Origin: UBA11889 sp002313255
GTDB taxonomy: Bacteria > Pseudomonadota > Gammaproteobacteria > Pseudomonadales > Azotimanducaceae
Direction of reading: 5' to 3'
Length of the DNA stretch: 64,000 nucleotides
Assembly (NCBI GenBank): GCA_913045265.1
Contig: CAJWQX010000003.1
Span: forward strand, 1 to 64,000
The notes under the pieces were generated by a model that did not search any database, was not told the origin of the DNA, and was given only the letters and a program-made list of their open reading frames with translations. Position 1 is the stretch's first letter. Each line of letters begins with the position of its first letter. This document shows, piece after piece, positions 35,315-44,450 of the stretch. The position numbers and the translations under genes were made by a program.

Positions 35315-35893
35315 CTATTGATAGTACGCGTTGTCGGTCACCGTGTGGTCAGTCACATCGCGAACAGCGGCTAAGTCTGGTACCTGCTCCAGTAACGTCG
35401 TTTCCACGCCTTGTTTCAGTGTGATGTCGACGGCGGCGCATCCCTGGCATCCACCACCGAATTCGAGAACGGCGGTACTATCTTCCACGATCTCCACAAG
35501 CGAGACGACGCCACCATGGGCCGCCAATCCAGGATTGATCTCGTTGTACAGAACGTAATTAATCCGGTCTTCCAACGGCGAATCGGGACCCACGTTCGGA
35601 ATCCTGGCATTAGGCGCTTTGATGGTTAATTGCCCGCCCATGCGGTCTTCCTGAAAATCCACCGTAGCGTCCACAAGATACGGCTTACTTTTCTCTTCGA
35701 ACCACGCCGTGAATCCTTCATATTCAATCGGCATATCATTCTCTTGTTCTTCACCAACGCGGCAATAAGCGATGCAGGTTTCCGCGTTAGCGGTCCCAGG
35801 CTGAGCGACGAAAACACGGATGCCGCAAACGTCGTCCTGCTTCGATAGCAGCTCGCAAAGGTATTTTTGTGCCTCCGAAGAAATTTCTACCAT
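35315..35893 (-). CDS. nfuA: Fe-S biogenesis protein NfuA
   Basis: 192 residues. The N-terminal degenerate A-type domain (residues 1-90) reads ISSEAQKYLCELLSKQ and lacks the usual three-cysteine set. The C-terminal Nfu domain contains LEFGGGCQGCAAVDITLKQG with the CxxC that holds a [4Fe-4S] cluster. NfuA delivers clusters to apoproteins, above all under oxidative or iron stress. The start is ATG 35893 (MVEISSEAQ). An IscR-like palindrome lies right upstream. Fe-S enzymes in this window that may depend on it include CysH, CysI and MiaE-independent cofactors. Confidence 0.95.
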   Translation of the reverse strand: MVEISSEAQKYLCELLSKQDDVCGIRVFVAQPGTANAETCIAYCRVGEEQENDMPIEYEGFTAWFEEKSKPYLVDATVDFQEDRMGGQLTIKAPNARIPNVGPDSPLEDRINYVLYNEINPGLAAHGGVVSLVEIVEDSTAVLEFGGGCQGCAAVDITLKQGVETTLLEQVPDLAAVRDVTDHTVTDNAYYQ

Positions 35894-35900
35894 GCCGCCC

Positions 35901-35925
35901 AATCCCGACCAAAATACTCAGGTAT
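35901..35925 (-). promoter_or_regulatory. Candidate IscR type-1 site upstream of nfuA
   Basis: Read on the minus strand the site is ATACCTGAGT, then ATTTT, then GGTCGGGATT. It agrees at about 21 of 25 positions with the IscR type-1 consensus as I remember it (ATASYYGACT, RWWWY, AGTCRRSTAT). It overlaps a -10-like TATTAT (35924-35929). In E. coli nfuA is a known IscR type-1 target. Confidence 0.55.
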
Positions 35926-36045
35926 AATAATCGAATCGGCGGCCACACTCTATATGACATCCGCTCACGGTTTCCGACCCAAAACCTCAACCTAGATCCA
36001 AAACATTTATTCTAGTATTGCAACGCCGAATTTAGCCTGCTCATT

Positions 36046-39000
36046 ATGTCGAATATCCTTCAATCTTCACTCCAAGAACGCGTTCTCCTGTTAGACGGTG
36101 CAACCGGAACCATGCAACAGCGGCTAAATCTCGCCGAAAGCGATTTCCGCGGCAAGGAATTCAACGATCACCCCATCGATCTACAGGGCAACGGCGATAT
36201 CCTCTCTCTCACGCAACCTGCGATTGTGCGGCAAATTCACAATGCCTACCTGCAGGCGGGCGCCGACATAATCGAAACCAACACTTTCACCGCAAACCGA
36301 ATCTCGCAAGGGGACTATGGCCTAGAAGAAAAAACCCGGGAGATGAACGTTCAAGCCGCAACGATCGCAAGACAAGCTGCAGATCAGTACACAACCTCAA
36401 CGAAACCACGTTTCGTCGCAGGCGTCCTCGGGCCCACGACACGTGCCGCAAGTATTTCCCCCGACGTCGAGAACCCCGCATCACGAAGTATCCGATTTCC
36501 AGAACTTGTCGAAAATTATGCTGAATCCGCCTCCGGATTGTTGGAAGGCGGTGTCGATCTGATAATGATCGAAACCGTATTCGACACACTCAATGCGAAG
36601 GCGGCAATATTTGCCATCCGACAGGCATTTAGCTCTGGATGCCGACGTGTACCCATCATAATCTCGGGGACCATCACCGACGCCAGCGGCCGAACCCTAT
36701 CCGGACAAACGTGCGAGGCATTCTGGTACTCAGTCGCTCATGCCGAGCCATTGGTGGTCGGCTTGAACTGCGCCCTTGGTGCTGAAGCATTACGGCCCCA
36801 CGTTGAAGCCATGGCCTCGACCGCGTGGACGTATACGAGTGTCCATCCCAATGCAGGACTACCCAATGAATTCGGTGAGTACGACGAAAGTCCAGATCAA
36901 ATGGCAGGCACGATCAAGGATTTCGTAGATCGCGGGCTCGTCAACCTAGTCGGCGGATGTTGTGGGACAACGCCCGAACACATCGAAGCATTTGCGGATT
37001 GTTTAGCCGGCGCCGACCCGCGTACGCCGATAGAGAGACCTTCTTGCCTCACGCTGTCAGGTCTGGAGGCCGCAACCGTCGACAACGATTCTCTGTTCGT
37101 GAACGTTGGGGAACGAACCAACGTTACTGGCTCAGCGCGTTTTCGCAAACTAATCAAATCGTCCGCGTTTAGTGACGCGCTCGAGGTTGCGATTCAGCAG
37201 GTCACCAACGGTGCACAAATTATTGACGTCAACATGGACGAGGGGATGCTCGACGGTGCCGCAACGATGCAGCGCTTTCTCGATTTGGTGATGACAGAAC
37301 CCGATATCGCCCGGGTCCCGATCATGATCGATTCAAGCGACTGGGAAGTGATTGAGACCGGTTTGCGCAGCGTGCAAGGCAAGAGCATCGTCAATTCAAT
37401 CAGCCTCAAAGACGGTGAAGATTTATTTCTTGAGCGCGCCCGCAAATGTCGCGATTACGGCGCCGCCGTGATCGTCATGGCATTCGATGAGAATGGGCAG
37501 GCCGATACACTGGATCGCCGCAAAAGCATTGTCCGGCGCTGCTACCGCCTCTTAATCAACGATGTCGGCATGCCTCCAGACGACATCATCTTCGATCCAA
37601 ACGTCTTCGCCATCGCGACGGGTATCGACGAACACAGAAATTACGGAGTCGATTTTATTGAGGCATGTTCTTGGATCAAATCAGAATTCCCTCGTTGTCA
37701 CACCTCGGGTGGAATCAGCAATGTTTCGTTTTCTTTCCGAGGAAACGATCGGGTTCGAGAAGCAATCCATACCGTATTCCTTTACCACGCCATTAACGCT
37801 GGGCTCAGCATGGGCATCGTGAATGCGGGTCAGCTCGGTATCTACCAAGATCTCCCCTCCGACCTCCGAGATGCAGCCGAAGACGCCGTCTTGAATCGAA
37901 ACGAAGACGCTACGGAAAACCTAGTCGAAATCGCCAGCCACTTTGCCGGGCACAGTCCTTCAAACGCAGAAGAGGACCTTGTATGGCGGAACGAACCGGT
38001 CTCAGAGCGGCTATCGCACGCACTAGTACACGGTATTTCACGTTTCATCGTGGAAGACACCGAAGAAGCTCGATTACTGAGCACGAGACCGATTGAGGTC
38101 ATCGAAGGTCCCCTAATGCAAGGGATGGACATCGTCGGTGATCTTTTTGGCGCCGGAAAAATGTTTCTACCGCAAGTGGTCAAGAGCGCGCGCGTCATGA
38201 AGCAGGCAGTGGCTCACCTTGTACCATTCATCGAAGCGCAGCAAGCCGATGACGACGTTCCAGCAAGCAAAGGGCGTATCGTCATGGCGACCGTGAAAGG
38301 CGACGTCCACGACATTGGTAAAAACATTGTTGGCATCGTTCTGCAGTGCAATGGATACGACATCGAAGATCTTGGAGTTATGGTGCCCGCGGAAAAGATA
38401 TTGGACACCGCAGAAGCCTTGGACGCCGACCTTATTGGGCTTTCGGGATTGATCACGCCATCGCTCAACGAAATGGTTCGCGTCGCGGAAGAAATGGAGC
38501 GACGTGGGTATACACAGCCTTTGCTCATTGGCGGCGCAACGACCTCCAAAGCCCATACAGCGGTCAAAATCGAGCCCGCATACAGCGGTCCCACCATTTA
38601 CGTTACCGATGCATCGCGCAGCGTTGGCATCGTCTCGACGTTGCTTTCCCCTGAAACGCGTGACTCATTCGTTGAAGAAATCAGTGCGGACTACGCCAAC
38701 GTTCGAACACGTAGAGAAGCCGCCCAGGGAAACCGAGAGAAACGGCCCCTCGCGCTCGCGCGCGAGCGTAGATTGGATTGGAATTGGGAGAGTTACACAG
38801 CGCCCCAACCAAACGCCTTACGTGTTCAACCGCTTGAAAGCTATGCATTAGATCGACTCGTCGAGTACATCGACTGGACGCCCTTCTTCCGAACCTGGGA
38901 CCTAGCAGGGAAATACCCTGAAATCCTTGACGATCCTATAGTGGGAACGGCCGCTACCGATCTCTTTCGTGATGCCGAGGACATGCTCGACAAGATTATC

Positions 39001-39696
39001 GACGGCTCGTGGTTAACGGCAAATGGTGTGATCGGCTTTTGGCACGCCAACCGACGTGGCGACGACATCCAATTGTGGCGCGACAGTTCGCGAAACGAAC
39101 CTTTGGTCGTGCTGCATCAGCTCAGACAACAAAGTGCGGCGCTGGATACGTGTCTCTGCCTGTCGGATTACATTGCGCCCGCGACTCGCGAGGACTACGT
39201 CGGCGGCTTCGTCGTTACCATCGGTCCAGAAATCGAGGACGCACTTAAACGTTTCCAAGGAGACGACTACAACGAAATTCTGGTGAAGTCTCTCGCAGAC
39301 AGATTGGTGGAAGCTTTTGCTGAGCATCTCCACGAACGTGTTCGCAAAGAATTCTGGGGCTACGCCGCGGACGAAGCATTGACCAATGCACAGCGTATCG
39401 GCGAAGCCTACCGCGGTATCCGTCCAGCTCCCGGCTATCCGTCGTGTCCAGACCATTCAGAGAAAGAAGTCTTGTTTGAGCTCCTGGGAGCGTCCGAGGC
39501 GACGGGTGCCTCGCTTACTGAAAATTACGCAATGTGGCCAGCAGCCACGATCGCCGGCTGGTATTTTTCTCATCCTCAATCGAGATATTTTGGCGTCGGG
39601 AAAATCGGTGACGACCAATTGCATGATTACGCGTTGCGCAAAGGGCTCGAACGCGATGAAGCAGCCAAATGGTTGAGTTTTGCGGTCGAAATATAG
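36046..39696 (+). CDS. metH: Methionine synthase, cobalamin-dependent
   Basis: 1216 residues, all four modules present. The homocysteine module has zinc ligands in GLNCALGAEAL and NLVGGCCGTTPEHI (before residue 310). The pterin module includes NVGERTNVTGSARF, about 350-640. The B12 module has the ligand motif DVHDIGKNIVG (about 750) with IGLSGLITPSLNEM. The C-terminal AdoMet activation domain has RPAPGYPSCPDHSEK. It makes methionine from homocysteine and methyl-tetrahydrofolate, so the host uses or imports cobalamin. No B12 riboswitch is visible in the 143-base leader, and no metE is here. Confidence 0.97.
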   Translation: MSNILQSSLQERVLLLDGATGTMQQRLNLAESDFRGKEFNDHPIDLQGNGDILSLTQPAIVRQIHNAYLQAGADIIETNTFTANRISQGDYGLEEKTREMNVQAATIARQAADQYTTSTKPRFVAGVLGPTTRAASISPDVENPASRSIRFPELVENYAESASGLLEGGVDLIMIETVFDTLNAKAAIFAIRQAFSSGCRRVPIIISGTITDASGRTLSGQTCEAFWYSVAHAEPLVVGLNCALGAEALRPHVEAMASTAWTYTSVHPNAGLPNEFGEYDESPDQMAGTIKDFVDRGLVNLVGGCCGTTPEHIEAFADCLAGADPRTPIERPSCLTLSGLEAATVDNDSLFVNVGERTNVTGSARFRKLIKSSAFSDALEVAIQQVTNGAQIIDVNMDEGMLDGAATMQRFLDLVMTEPDIARVPIMIDSSDWEVIETGLRSVQGKSIVNSISLKDGEDLFLERARKCRDYGAAVIVMAFDENGQADTLDRRKSIVRRCYRLLINDVGMPPDDIIFDPNVFAIATGIDEHRNYGVDFIEACSWIKSEFPRCHTSGGISNVSFSFRGNDRVREAIHTVFLYHAINAGLSMGIVNAGQLGIYQDLPSDLRDAAEDAVLNRNEDATENLVEIASHFAGHSPSNAEEDLVWRNEPVSERLSHALVHGISRFIVEDTEEARLLSTRPIEVIEGPLMQGMDIVGDLFGAGKMFLPQVVKSARVMKQAVAHLVPFIEAQQADDDVPASKGRIVMATVKGDVHDIGKNIVGIVLQCNGYDIEDLGVMVPAEKILDTAEALDADLIGLSGLITPSLNEMVRVAEEMERRGYTQPLLIGGATTSKAHTAVKIEPAYSGPTIYVTDASRSVGIVSTLLSPETRDSFVEEISADYANVRTRREAAQGNREKRPLALARERRLDWNWESYTAPQPNALRVQPLESYALDRLVEYIDWTPFFRTWDLAGKYPEILDDPIVGTAATDLFRDAEDMLDKIIDGSWLTANGVIGFWHANRRGDDIQLWRDSSRNEPLVVLHQLRQQSAALDTCLCLSDYIAPATREDYVGGFVVTIGPEIEDALKRFQGDDYNEILVKSLADRLVEAFAEHLHERVRKEFWGYAADEALTNAQRIGEAYRGIRPAPGYPSCPDHSEKEVLFELLGASEATGASLTENYAMWPAATIAGWYFSHPQSRYFGVGKIGDDQLHDYALRKGLERDEAAKWLSFAVEI

Positions 39697-39797
39697 ACTG
39701 CACTCTAAAACATACCGATATATCTATAGATGCACTGGTTAGTTTCTTGATCCAATCGCGGCTGATAAGGTCTCCGATCGTCGTATAAGGATACTGC

Positions 39798-41456
39798 ATG
39801 TACCGATACAACCAATTCGACCAGCAGTTTGTACAAGAGCGCGTGGATCAGTATCGCGACCAGACGGCCCGGTATTTGGCCGGGGAAATCAGCGACGATG
39901 CTTTTCAGCAATTGCGCCTCAGAAACGGCCTTTATATCCAGCGACTCGCACCCATGCTCCGTATCGCGGTTCCTTACGGCACGATATCTTCACGCCAGCT
40001 TAAAGTTATCGCAGAAATTTCCAGAAATTACGATAAAGGCTACGGGCATTTAAGTACGAGACAAAATATCCAACTCAATTGGCCTGAGCTTGAAGAGGTA
40101 CCCGATATCCTCGCTGATCTTGCTGAGGTAGAGATGCATGCAATTCAGACCAGCGGCAGCTGTGTTCGCAACGTTACGACAGATCACTTTGCTGGAGTAT
40201 CCGCAGACGAGGAAGTGGACGCGCGGCCCTATTGCGAACTTTTGCGCCAATGGTCCACGTACCACCCCGAGTTTGATTGGCTGCCACGAAAATTCAAAAT
40301 AGCCCTTAACGGGTCTAGAAGCGATCGCGCGGCGACTGCAGTTCACGACATCGGCATCGAAGTGCGGAAAACTCCTTCAGGCGACGTGGTCCTCGATGTC
40401 TACGTCGGCGGAGGACTCGGTCGAACACCCGTGATCGGGAGTTTGATTCGTACTGGACTAGCGGAGCGGGATCTTCTGACCTACGTAGAAGCAATACTTC
40501 GCGTTTATAACCGCTACGGACGACGGGACAATAAATACAAAGCAAGGATCAAGATTCTTGTAAGGGCAATGACGCCCCAGATCTTTCGGGAAAAGGTGGA
40601 CGCCGAGTGGGAGCACCTACACGATGGACCAGGCGCGTTAACGGACGACGAAATTCTCCGCGTCAAAAACAGCTTCGTGCCGCCAACGTATGCCGACCTC
40701 AATAACGAAGAATCGCTGTTAGGAACGCAACGCCTCGAAAATCGTCACTTCGATGCTTGGGTCGAGAACAATGTCGATGCCCATAAGCAAACAGGATACG
40801 CAATCGTCACCCTTTCAACCAAAACAGCAGGGATTCCACCAGGAGACGTCACCGACATTCAAATGGATGCGGTCGCGGATTGGTCTGACAAATACGGATG
40901 CGGAGAAATTCGGATCAGTCACGAGCAAAATTTTGTTCTTCCAGACGTGCGTCAATCCGATCTCCTCGAACTATTTGTTGCTGCAAAAAAGCAAGCATTA
41001 GGCGCAGCAAACGTTGGTCTCTTGACAGACGTCATTTGCTGTCCTGGCGGTGATTATTGTTCCCTCGCCAATGCCAAATCGATTCCGGTCGCTGAAGAAA
41101 TTCAACGGCAATTCGACGATTACGACTACCTTCATGATCTGGGTCCCCTCGATCTAAACATTTCCGGATGCATGAACGCGTGCGGTCACCATCACGTGGG
41201 TCATATCGGCATTCTCGGAGTTGATAAGAAGGGGGCCGAGTTCTACCAAATTTCATTGGGCGGTCATGCAGGCAATAACGCGTCATTAGGAAAAATCATC
41301 GGCCCTTCGTTTTCACGAGCTGATGTAACAGGTTCGATAGTTAAACTTCTTGACGTGTATATCCAATCAAGAGTGCAAGACGAAACGTTTCTCGATTGCT
41401 ATCGACGTATCGGCATGCAGCGATTCAAGGAAAGGGTCTATGCCAACGCTGGTTAG
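39798..41456 (+). CDS. cysI: Sulfite reductase hemoprotein, CysI-type
   Basis: 552 residues, nitrite/sulfite reductase superfamily. It starts MYRYNQFDQQFVQERVDQYR and has two ferredoxin-like halves, with GYGHLSTRQNIQLNWPEL binding siroheme in the first. The siroheme-[4Fe-4S] cysteines are in CCPGGDYCSLAN and ISGCMNACGHHH (C-x5-C and C-x3-C). It reduces sulfite to sulfide with siroheme from CysG. This is the short type used by Pseudomonas, which lacks a CysJ flavoprotein partner. A nitrite substrate cannot be excluded, but the DUF934 partner and the cys genes nearby favour sulfite. Confidence 0.9.
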   Translation: MYRYNQFDQQFVQERVDQYRDQTARYLAGEISDDAFQQLRLRNGLYIQRLAPMLRIAVPYGTISSRQLKVIAEISRNYDKGYGHLSTRQNIQLNWPELEEVPDILADLAEVEMHAIQTSGSCVRNVTTDHFAGVSADEEVDARPYCELLRQWSTYHPEFDWLPRKFKIALNGSRSDRAATAVHDIGIEVRKTPSGDVVLDVYVGGGLGRTPVIGSLIRTGLAERDLLTYVEAILRVYNRYGRRDNKYKARIKILVRAMTPQIFREKVDAEWEHLHDGPGALTDDEILRVKNSFVPPTYADLNNEESLLGTQRLENRHFDAWVENNVDAHKQTGYAIVTLSTKTAGIPPGDVTDIQMDAVADWSDKYGCGEIRISHEQNFVLPDVRQSDLLELFVAAKKQALGAANVGLLTDVICCPGGDYCSLANAKSIPVAEEIQRQFDDYDYLHDLGPLDLNISGCMNACGHHHVGHIGILGVDKKGAEFYQISLGGHAGNNASLGKIIGPSFSRADVTGSIVKLLDVYIQSRVQDETFLDCYRRIGMQRFKERVYANAG

Positions 41457-41913
41457 AAACGGCGAAATCACTGAGGACGCTTGGACATACGATGTTGCCA
41501 ACGCAAGTAGCCCAGAAGCCGGCTCGATCCTGAATGCGGAAGACTTCACGAAACAGCATGCTGGCGAGTTACACGGTGTACTCTTAGATGGGTCAGTCGA
41601 GATCGAAGATATTATCGATCAAGTCAAGCGTGCTGCGCTCATCGCTATATCCTTCGCGGGGTTCGCTGATGGTAGAGGACTGTCGCTCGCGGTCCTTTTG
41701 CGATCACGATACGACTACCGAGGCGAGTTGAGGGCCGTCGGAGAAGTACTACCGGACTGGACGCCATACATGTTGAGATCTGGGTTCGACAGTTTCGAAT
41801 TACCAGATTCGAGGACGGCTAAAACCGCAATCGCTTGTATGCAACGGATGACCGATCACTACCAAGGATCCGTGAGTCAACCAAGTCCAAGATTTCGACG
41901 ATCGAGCGATTAG
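41440..41913 (+). CDS. DUF934 protein, sulfite reductase associated
   Basis: 157 residues from ATG 41440 (MPTLVRNGEITEDAWTY). The DUF934 block is ALIAISFAGFADGRGLSLAV, followed by LRSRYDYRGELRAVGEVLPD and YMLRSGFDSFELP. The gene overlaps the end of cysI by 17 bases and is always next to cysI-type genes in related genomes, so an accessory role in sulfite reduction (electron transfer or assembly) is inferred. No cofactor motif is seen. Function is not established. Confidence 0.85.
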   Translation: MPTLVRNGEITEDAWTYDVANASSPEAGSILNAEDFTKQHAGELHGVLLDGSVEIEDIIDQVKRAALIAISFAGFADGRGLSLAVLLRSRYDYRGELRAVGEVLPDWTPYMLRSGFDSFELPDSRTAKTAIACMQRMTDHYQGSVSQPSPRFRRSSD

Positions 41914-41970
41914 GAATAACGTTAACGAATCGCAGGTCAGGCGATCAAACCCAGATTTGAGATCGTCGTC

Positions 41971-42969
41971 TCACAGACTAAGGTCAACCACACCACGTCC
42001 AACCATCTCCCCATCCAATATCGTCTCGATAGCTTCCGACAACGTATTCAAACTTAAAGTTGATTTCTTGAGTTCGGTCAATCCGGTGAGTTTCCACACA
42101 CCGGCCAATTTGTCCCAAATCTCTATTTTCTCCGTAAGCGGCAACTCGACCGAATCGATCCCGAGTAAATTCACGTGCCGAAGTATGAAAGGCAGCACCG
42201 TCGCGGGAATATTCGGCGAATTAACCAATCCACATGCTGCCGCACTTTGCCCGTACCGCAATCCTTTAATCGCGTTAAACAACATACCCCCACCAACAGT
42301 ATCCACAACCCCACCCCACAGTTCCTTTAGCAACGGGCGATCGCCTCCGGCTTCAAGATCTTCGCGCGACAAGATTTCGCGCGCACCAATCGATCTCAGA
42401 AACTCATGTTGGTCCTCTTTCCCTGTCACAGCGTGCGGTTCGTACCCCAGTTGATCAAGGAGCTTAATCGCGACACTGCCTACACCTCCAGTCGCTCCAC
42501 TAACGAGTATGGGTCCTCCTTCGGGACTCATACCCGCCCGCTCAAGTTTGTGGACGGACAGAGCAGCGGTGAATCCAGCCGTCCCTAGAATCATGGCTTC
42601 CTCGAGACTCAAACCCTGGGGCAAGGGAACCGCCCAAGCCGCCGGCACACGCACTCGCTCACCAAAGCCTCCCGGCGTATTCATACCAAGATCAAAACCG
42701 ATCACCACGACCTCGTCGCCAGCGGTAAAGTTCGCGGCCGTAGACTCGAGAATCGTTCCAGCAACATCGATCCCAGGGGTATGGGGGTAACTCCTCGTCA
42801 CGCCGGGGTTACCGATCGCGGAGAGGGCGTCCTTATAATTCAGCGACGAGTACTTCACATCGATCAACAACTCTCCCGCAGGCAGATCATCAAGTTCTCG
42901 GTCAACGACAGATCGAGTGAACGTCCCGTCCTCATTTTTTTCGACCAAAAAAGCTCGAAACGTCGTCAT
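41971..42969 (-). CDS. acuI: Acryloyl-CoA reductase-like zinc-free MDR oxidoreductase (AcuI/YhdH)
   Basis: 332 residues from ATG 42969 (MTTFRAFLVEKNEDG), preceded by GAGGAG. It is a medium-chain dehydrogenase without catalytic zinc ligands, with the family stretches YSSLNYKDALSAIGNPGVT, PGIDVAGTI, and the NADPH loop VSGATGGVGSVAIKLL. The YhdH/AcuI group reduces acryloyl-CoA to propionyl-CoA in DMSP and 3-hydroxypropionate metabolism, feeding the methylcitrate cycle that is encoded here at 20-24 kb. A general quinone-reductase-like role remains possible. Its start overlaps the sohB stop (ATGA). Confidence 0.87.
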   Translation of the reverse strand: MTTFRAFLVEKNEDGTFTRSVVDRELDDLPAGELLIDVKYSSLNYKDALSAIGNPGVTRSYPHTPGIDVAGTILESTAANFTAGDEVVVIGFDLGMNTPGGFGERVRVPAAWAVPLPQGLSLEEAMILGTAGFTAALSVHKLERAGMSPEGGPILVSGATGGVGSVAIKLLDQLGYEPHAVTGKEDQHEFLRSIGAREILSREDLEAGGDRPLLKELWGGVVDTVGGGMLFNAIKGLRYGQSAAACGLVNSPNIPATVLPFILRHVNLLGIDSVELPLTEKIEIWDKLAGVWKLTGLTELKKSTLSLNTLSEAIETILDGEMVGRGVVDLSL

Positions 42970-43973
42970 CTTTGTCTCCTCACGATTCGGTCGAACGTCG
43001 ATTCTGTGAATTCGGCGAGATTTCGTAACAAACGTTCCATAGGCTTTTGGGGAATGACCCATTGGACCGCATATACATCGGCTCGATCACACGCGCTCAC
43101 CACGTATTCGTCGCTGGTCGACAGCACATCCACCAGGTTTCTCTTTTGGGCTCTTTCTCCATACCAAGCTTCACCAGTCGCAACGGCTTCCACGTCGAGA
43201 TCTTGACGATACGTCGCCACAAACTCTCGGAATAGTGCATGGGCGTCTTCTAACTCTTCAATAAACTTGGCTCGATTTTCCTCGGTGTTCTCTCCGAACA
43301 TGGTCAACGTGCGCTTGCTCTTACCCGCGGTGATCACGTCGTAATCGACGTCATATTTTTTTAGTAACCGATGAACATTGGGGATTTCTGCAACAACTCC
43401 GATGGATCCAACAAGCGCAAATGGGGCCGCAATAATCTGATCGGCAACAACAGCCATCATATAGCCGCCGCTTGCAGCTAATCGGTCAACGGCAACCGTA
43501 AGTCGAATTCCTGCCTGCCGCACTCGAACCAGCTGCGAAGCGGCAAGTCCGTATGCATGAACGAGGCCCCCAGGACTCTCGACCTTGATTAGGACCTCGT
43601 CGTCATTCTCGGCGCGCAAAAGTACCGCCGTCACCTCGTGACGCAGCTTTTCAACGTTAGAAGCGTTCACGTCGCCTTTAAAATCAAGCACGAAAACGCG
43701 GGGCTTCGGTTCAGGCTTTTTCGCTAATTTCTTGCGTTCTTTGCGACTTTCCTTCGTGGACTTCTTGAACTGCGCGGCGGGCATCACGCTCTGATCCATC
43801 GCATCGCGCAATTCTTGCAATCGGTCATTCACCCGATGAACCTCAAGGTATCCTCGCGAGGGTGCTTGTCGACCACGACCCATGGCACCGAGGGTCATCA
43901 ACACAACGGCCACAGCGATCACAATCGTCACGGTATTCGCCAAAAAACCTAGGTATTCGAACAAAAAGTCCAT
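42966..43973 (-). CDS. sohB: Inner-membrane serine protease SohB
   Basis: 335 residues. One N-terminal membrane helix (NTVTIVIAVAVVLMTLGAM, about 12-32) is followed by a basic linker with many Lys and the SohB/SppA fold. The catalytic serine lies in DRLAASGGYMMAVV, followed by IIAAPFALVGSIGVV; the lysine is in the KSKRTLTMFGEN region. It is a periplasmic-side peptidase anchored in the inner membrane. The ATG at 43973 is chosen over a TTG just before it. It is upstream of, and overlapping, acuI. Confidence 0.93.
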   Translation of the reverse strand: MDFLFEYLGFLANTVTIVIAVAVVLMTLGAMGRGRQAPSRGYLEVHRVNDRLQELRDAMDQSVMPAAQFKKSTKESRKERKKLAKKPEPKPRVFVLDFKGDVNASNVEKLRHEVTAVLLRAENDDEVLIKVESPGGLVHAYGLAASQLVRVRQAGIRLTVAVDRLAASGGYMMAVVADQIIAAPFALVGSIGVVAEIPNVHRLLKKYDVDYDVITAGKSKRTLTMFGENTEENRAKFIEELEDAHALFREFVATYRQDLDVEAVATGEAWYGERAQKRNLVDVLSTSDEYVVSACDRADVYAVQWVIPQKPMERLLRNLAEFTESTFDRIVRRQR

Positions 43974-44123
43974 CAAAAAGTACTTCAGAGGGGAGTACGA
44001 GAGATTACCTGTTCTTTCACGGAAGCGTCCACCCGCAACGCCCCGGCTCTATTTTCATCGCACAAGCGACAACTAATCGATATTCTTCGCCGTTTCTCGC
44101 GTGAACAAGAAACGGGAACGCCA

Positions 44124-44450
44124 GTGACAAAGGACGAATGTCGCGAAGAGCTTCGGGGAAATTTTTTCCCGGCCGCTGCTAAAGAATATGATGTCTTCAT
44201 TGGTCTTATGGTCGAAGACCAACAACTTTGTTGCCACGTTTCCGGAGAGGGAATCAATTTCGTCACAAAGCCCCCCGACGTAAACTTCTCGTTTAAGAGC
44301 TGGGAAGCAGTTTGGGGATTACTTCTGGGTGACATGGACCCTATCGCGGCTTTTATGGCTGGACAATTCCGGTCCGACGGCTACTTGACTTTGTTGTTCC
44401 TCGTTTTAGCGATATTTAGGTCCCCAAACCGTCCGCAGATTCCGGATTGA
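44124..44450 (+). CDS. SCP2-like sterol-carrier domain protein
   Basis: 108 residues from GTG 44124. The tail DMDPIAAFMAGQFRSDGYL, then LFLVLAIFR, resembles the SCP2 lipid-transfer fold, in which a hydrophobic cavity binds lipids or ubiquinone intermediates. The first part VFIGLMVEDQQLCCHV gives the beta strands. The reading frame stays open upstream to a TAG at about 43950, with coding-like KRQLIDILRRFSREQE just ahead of the GTG, so the true start may be a non-standard codon further left (for example ATT at 44004). The 3' end overlaps the convergent nudC by 35 bases. Function is unknown. Confidence 0.6.
   Translation: MTKDECREELRGNFFPAAAKEYDVFIGLMVEDQQLCCHVSGEGINFVTKPPDVNFSFKSWEAVWGLLLGDMDPIAAFMAGQFRSDGYLTLLFLVLAIFRSPNRPQIPD

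Noticed and set aside
35926..36045. Possible cobalamin or SAM riboswitch before metH
   Set aside because: No B12 box or SAM-type stems are visible and the leader is short.
39013..39456. 147-residue open frame on the minus strand in metH
   Set aside because: Antisense to the AdoMet activation domain with no recognisable domain of its own.
41957..42454. 165-residue Ser/Pro-rich open frame on the plus strand
   Set aside because: Opposite to acuI and low-complexity, as expected from reverse reading of that gene.
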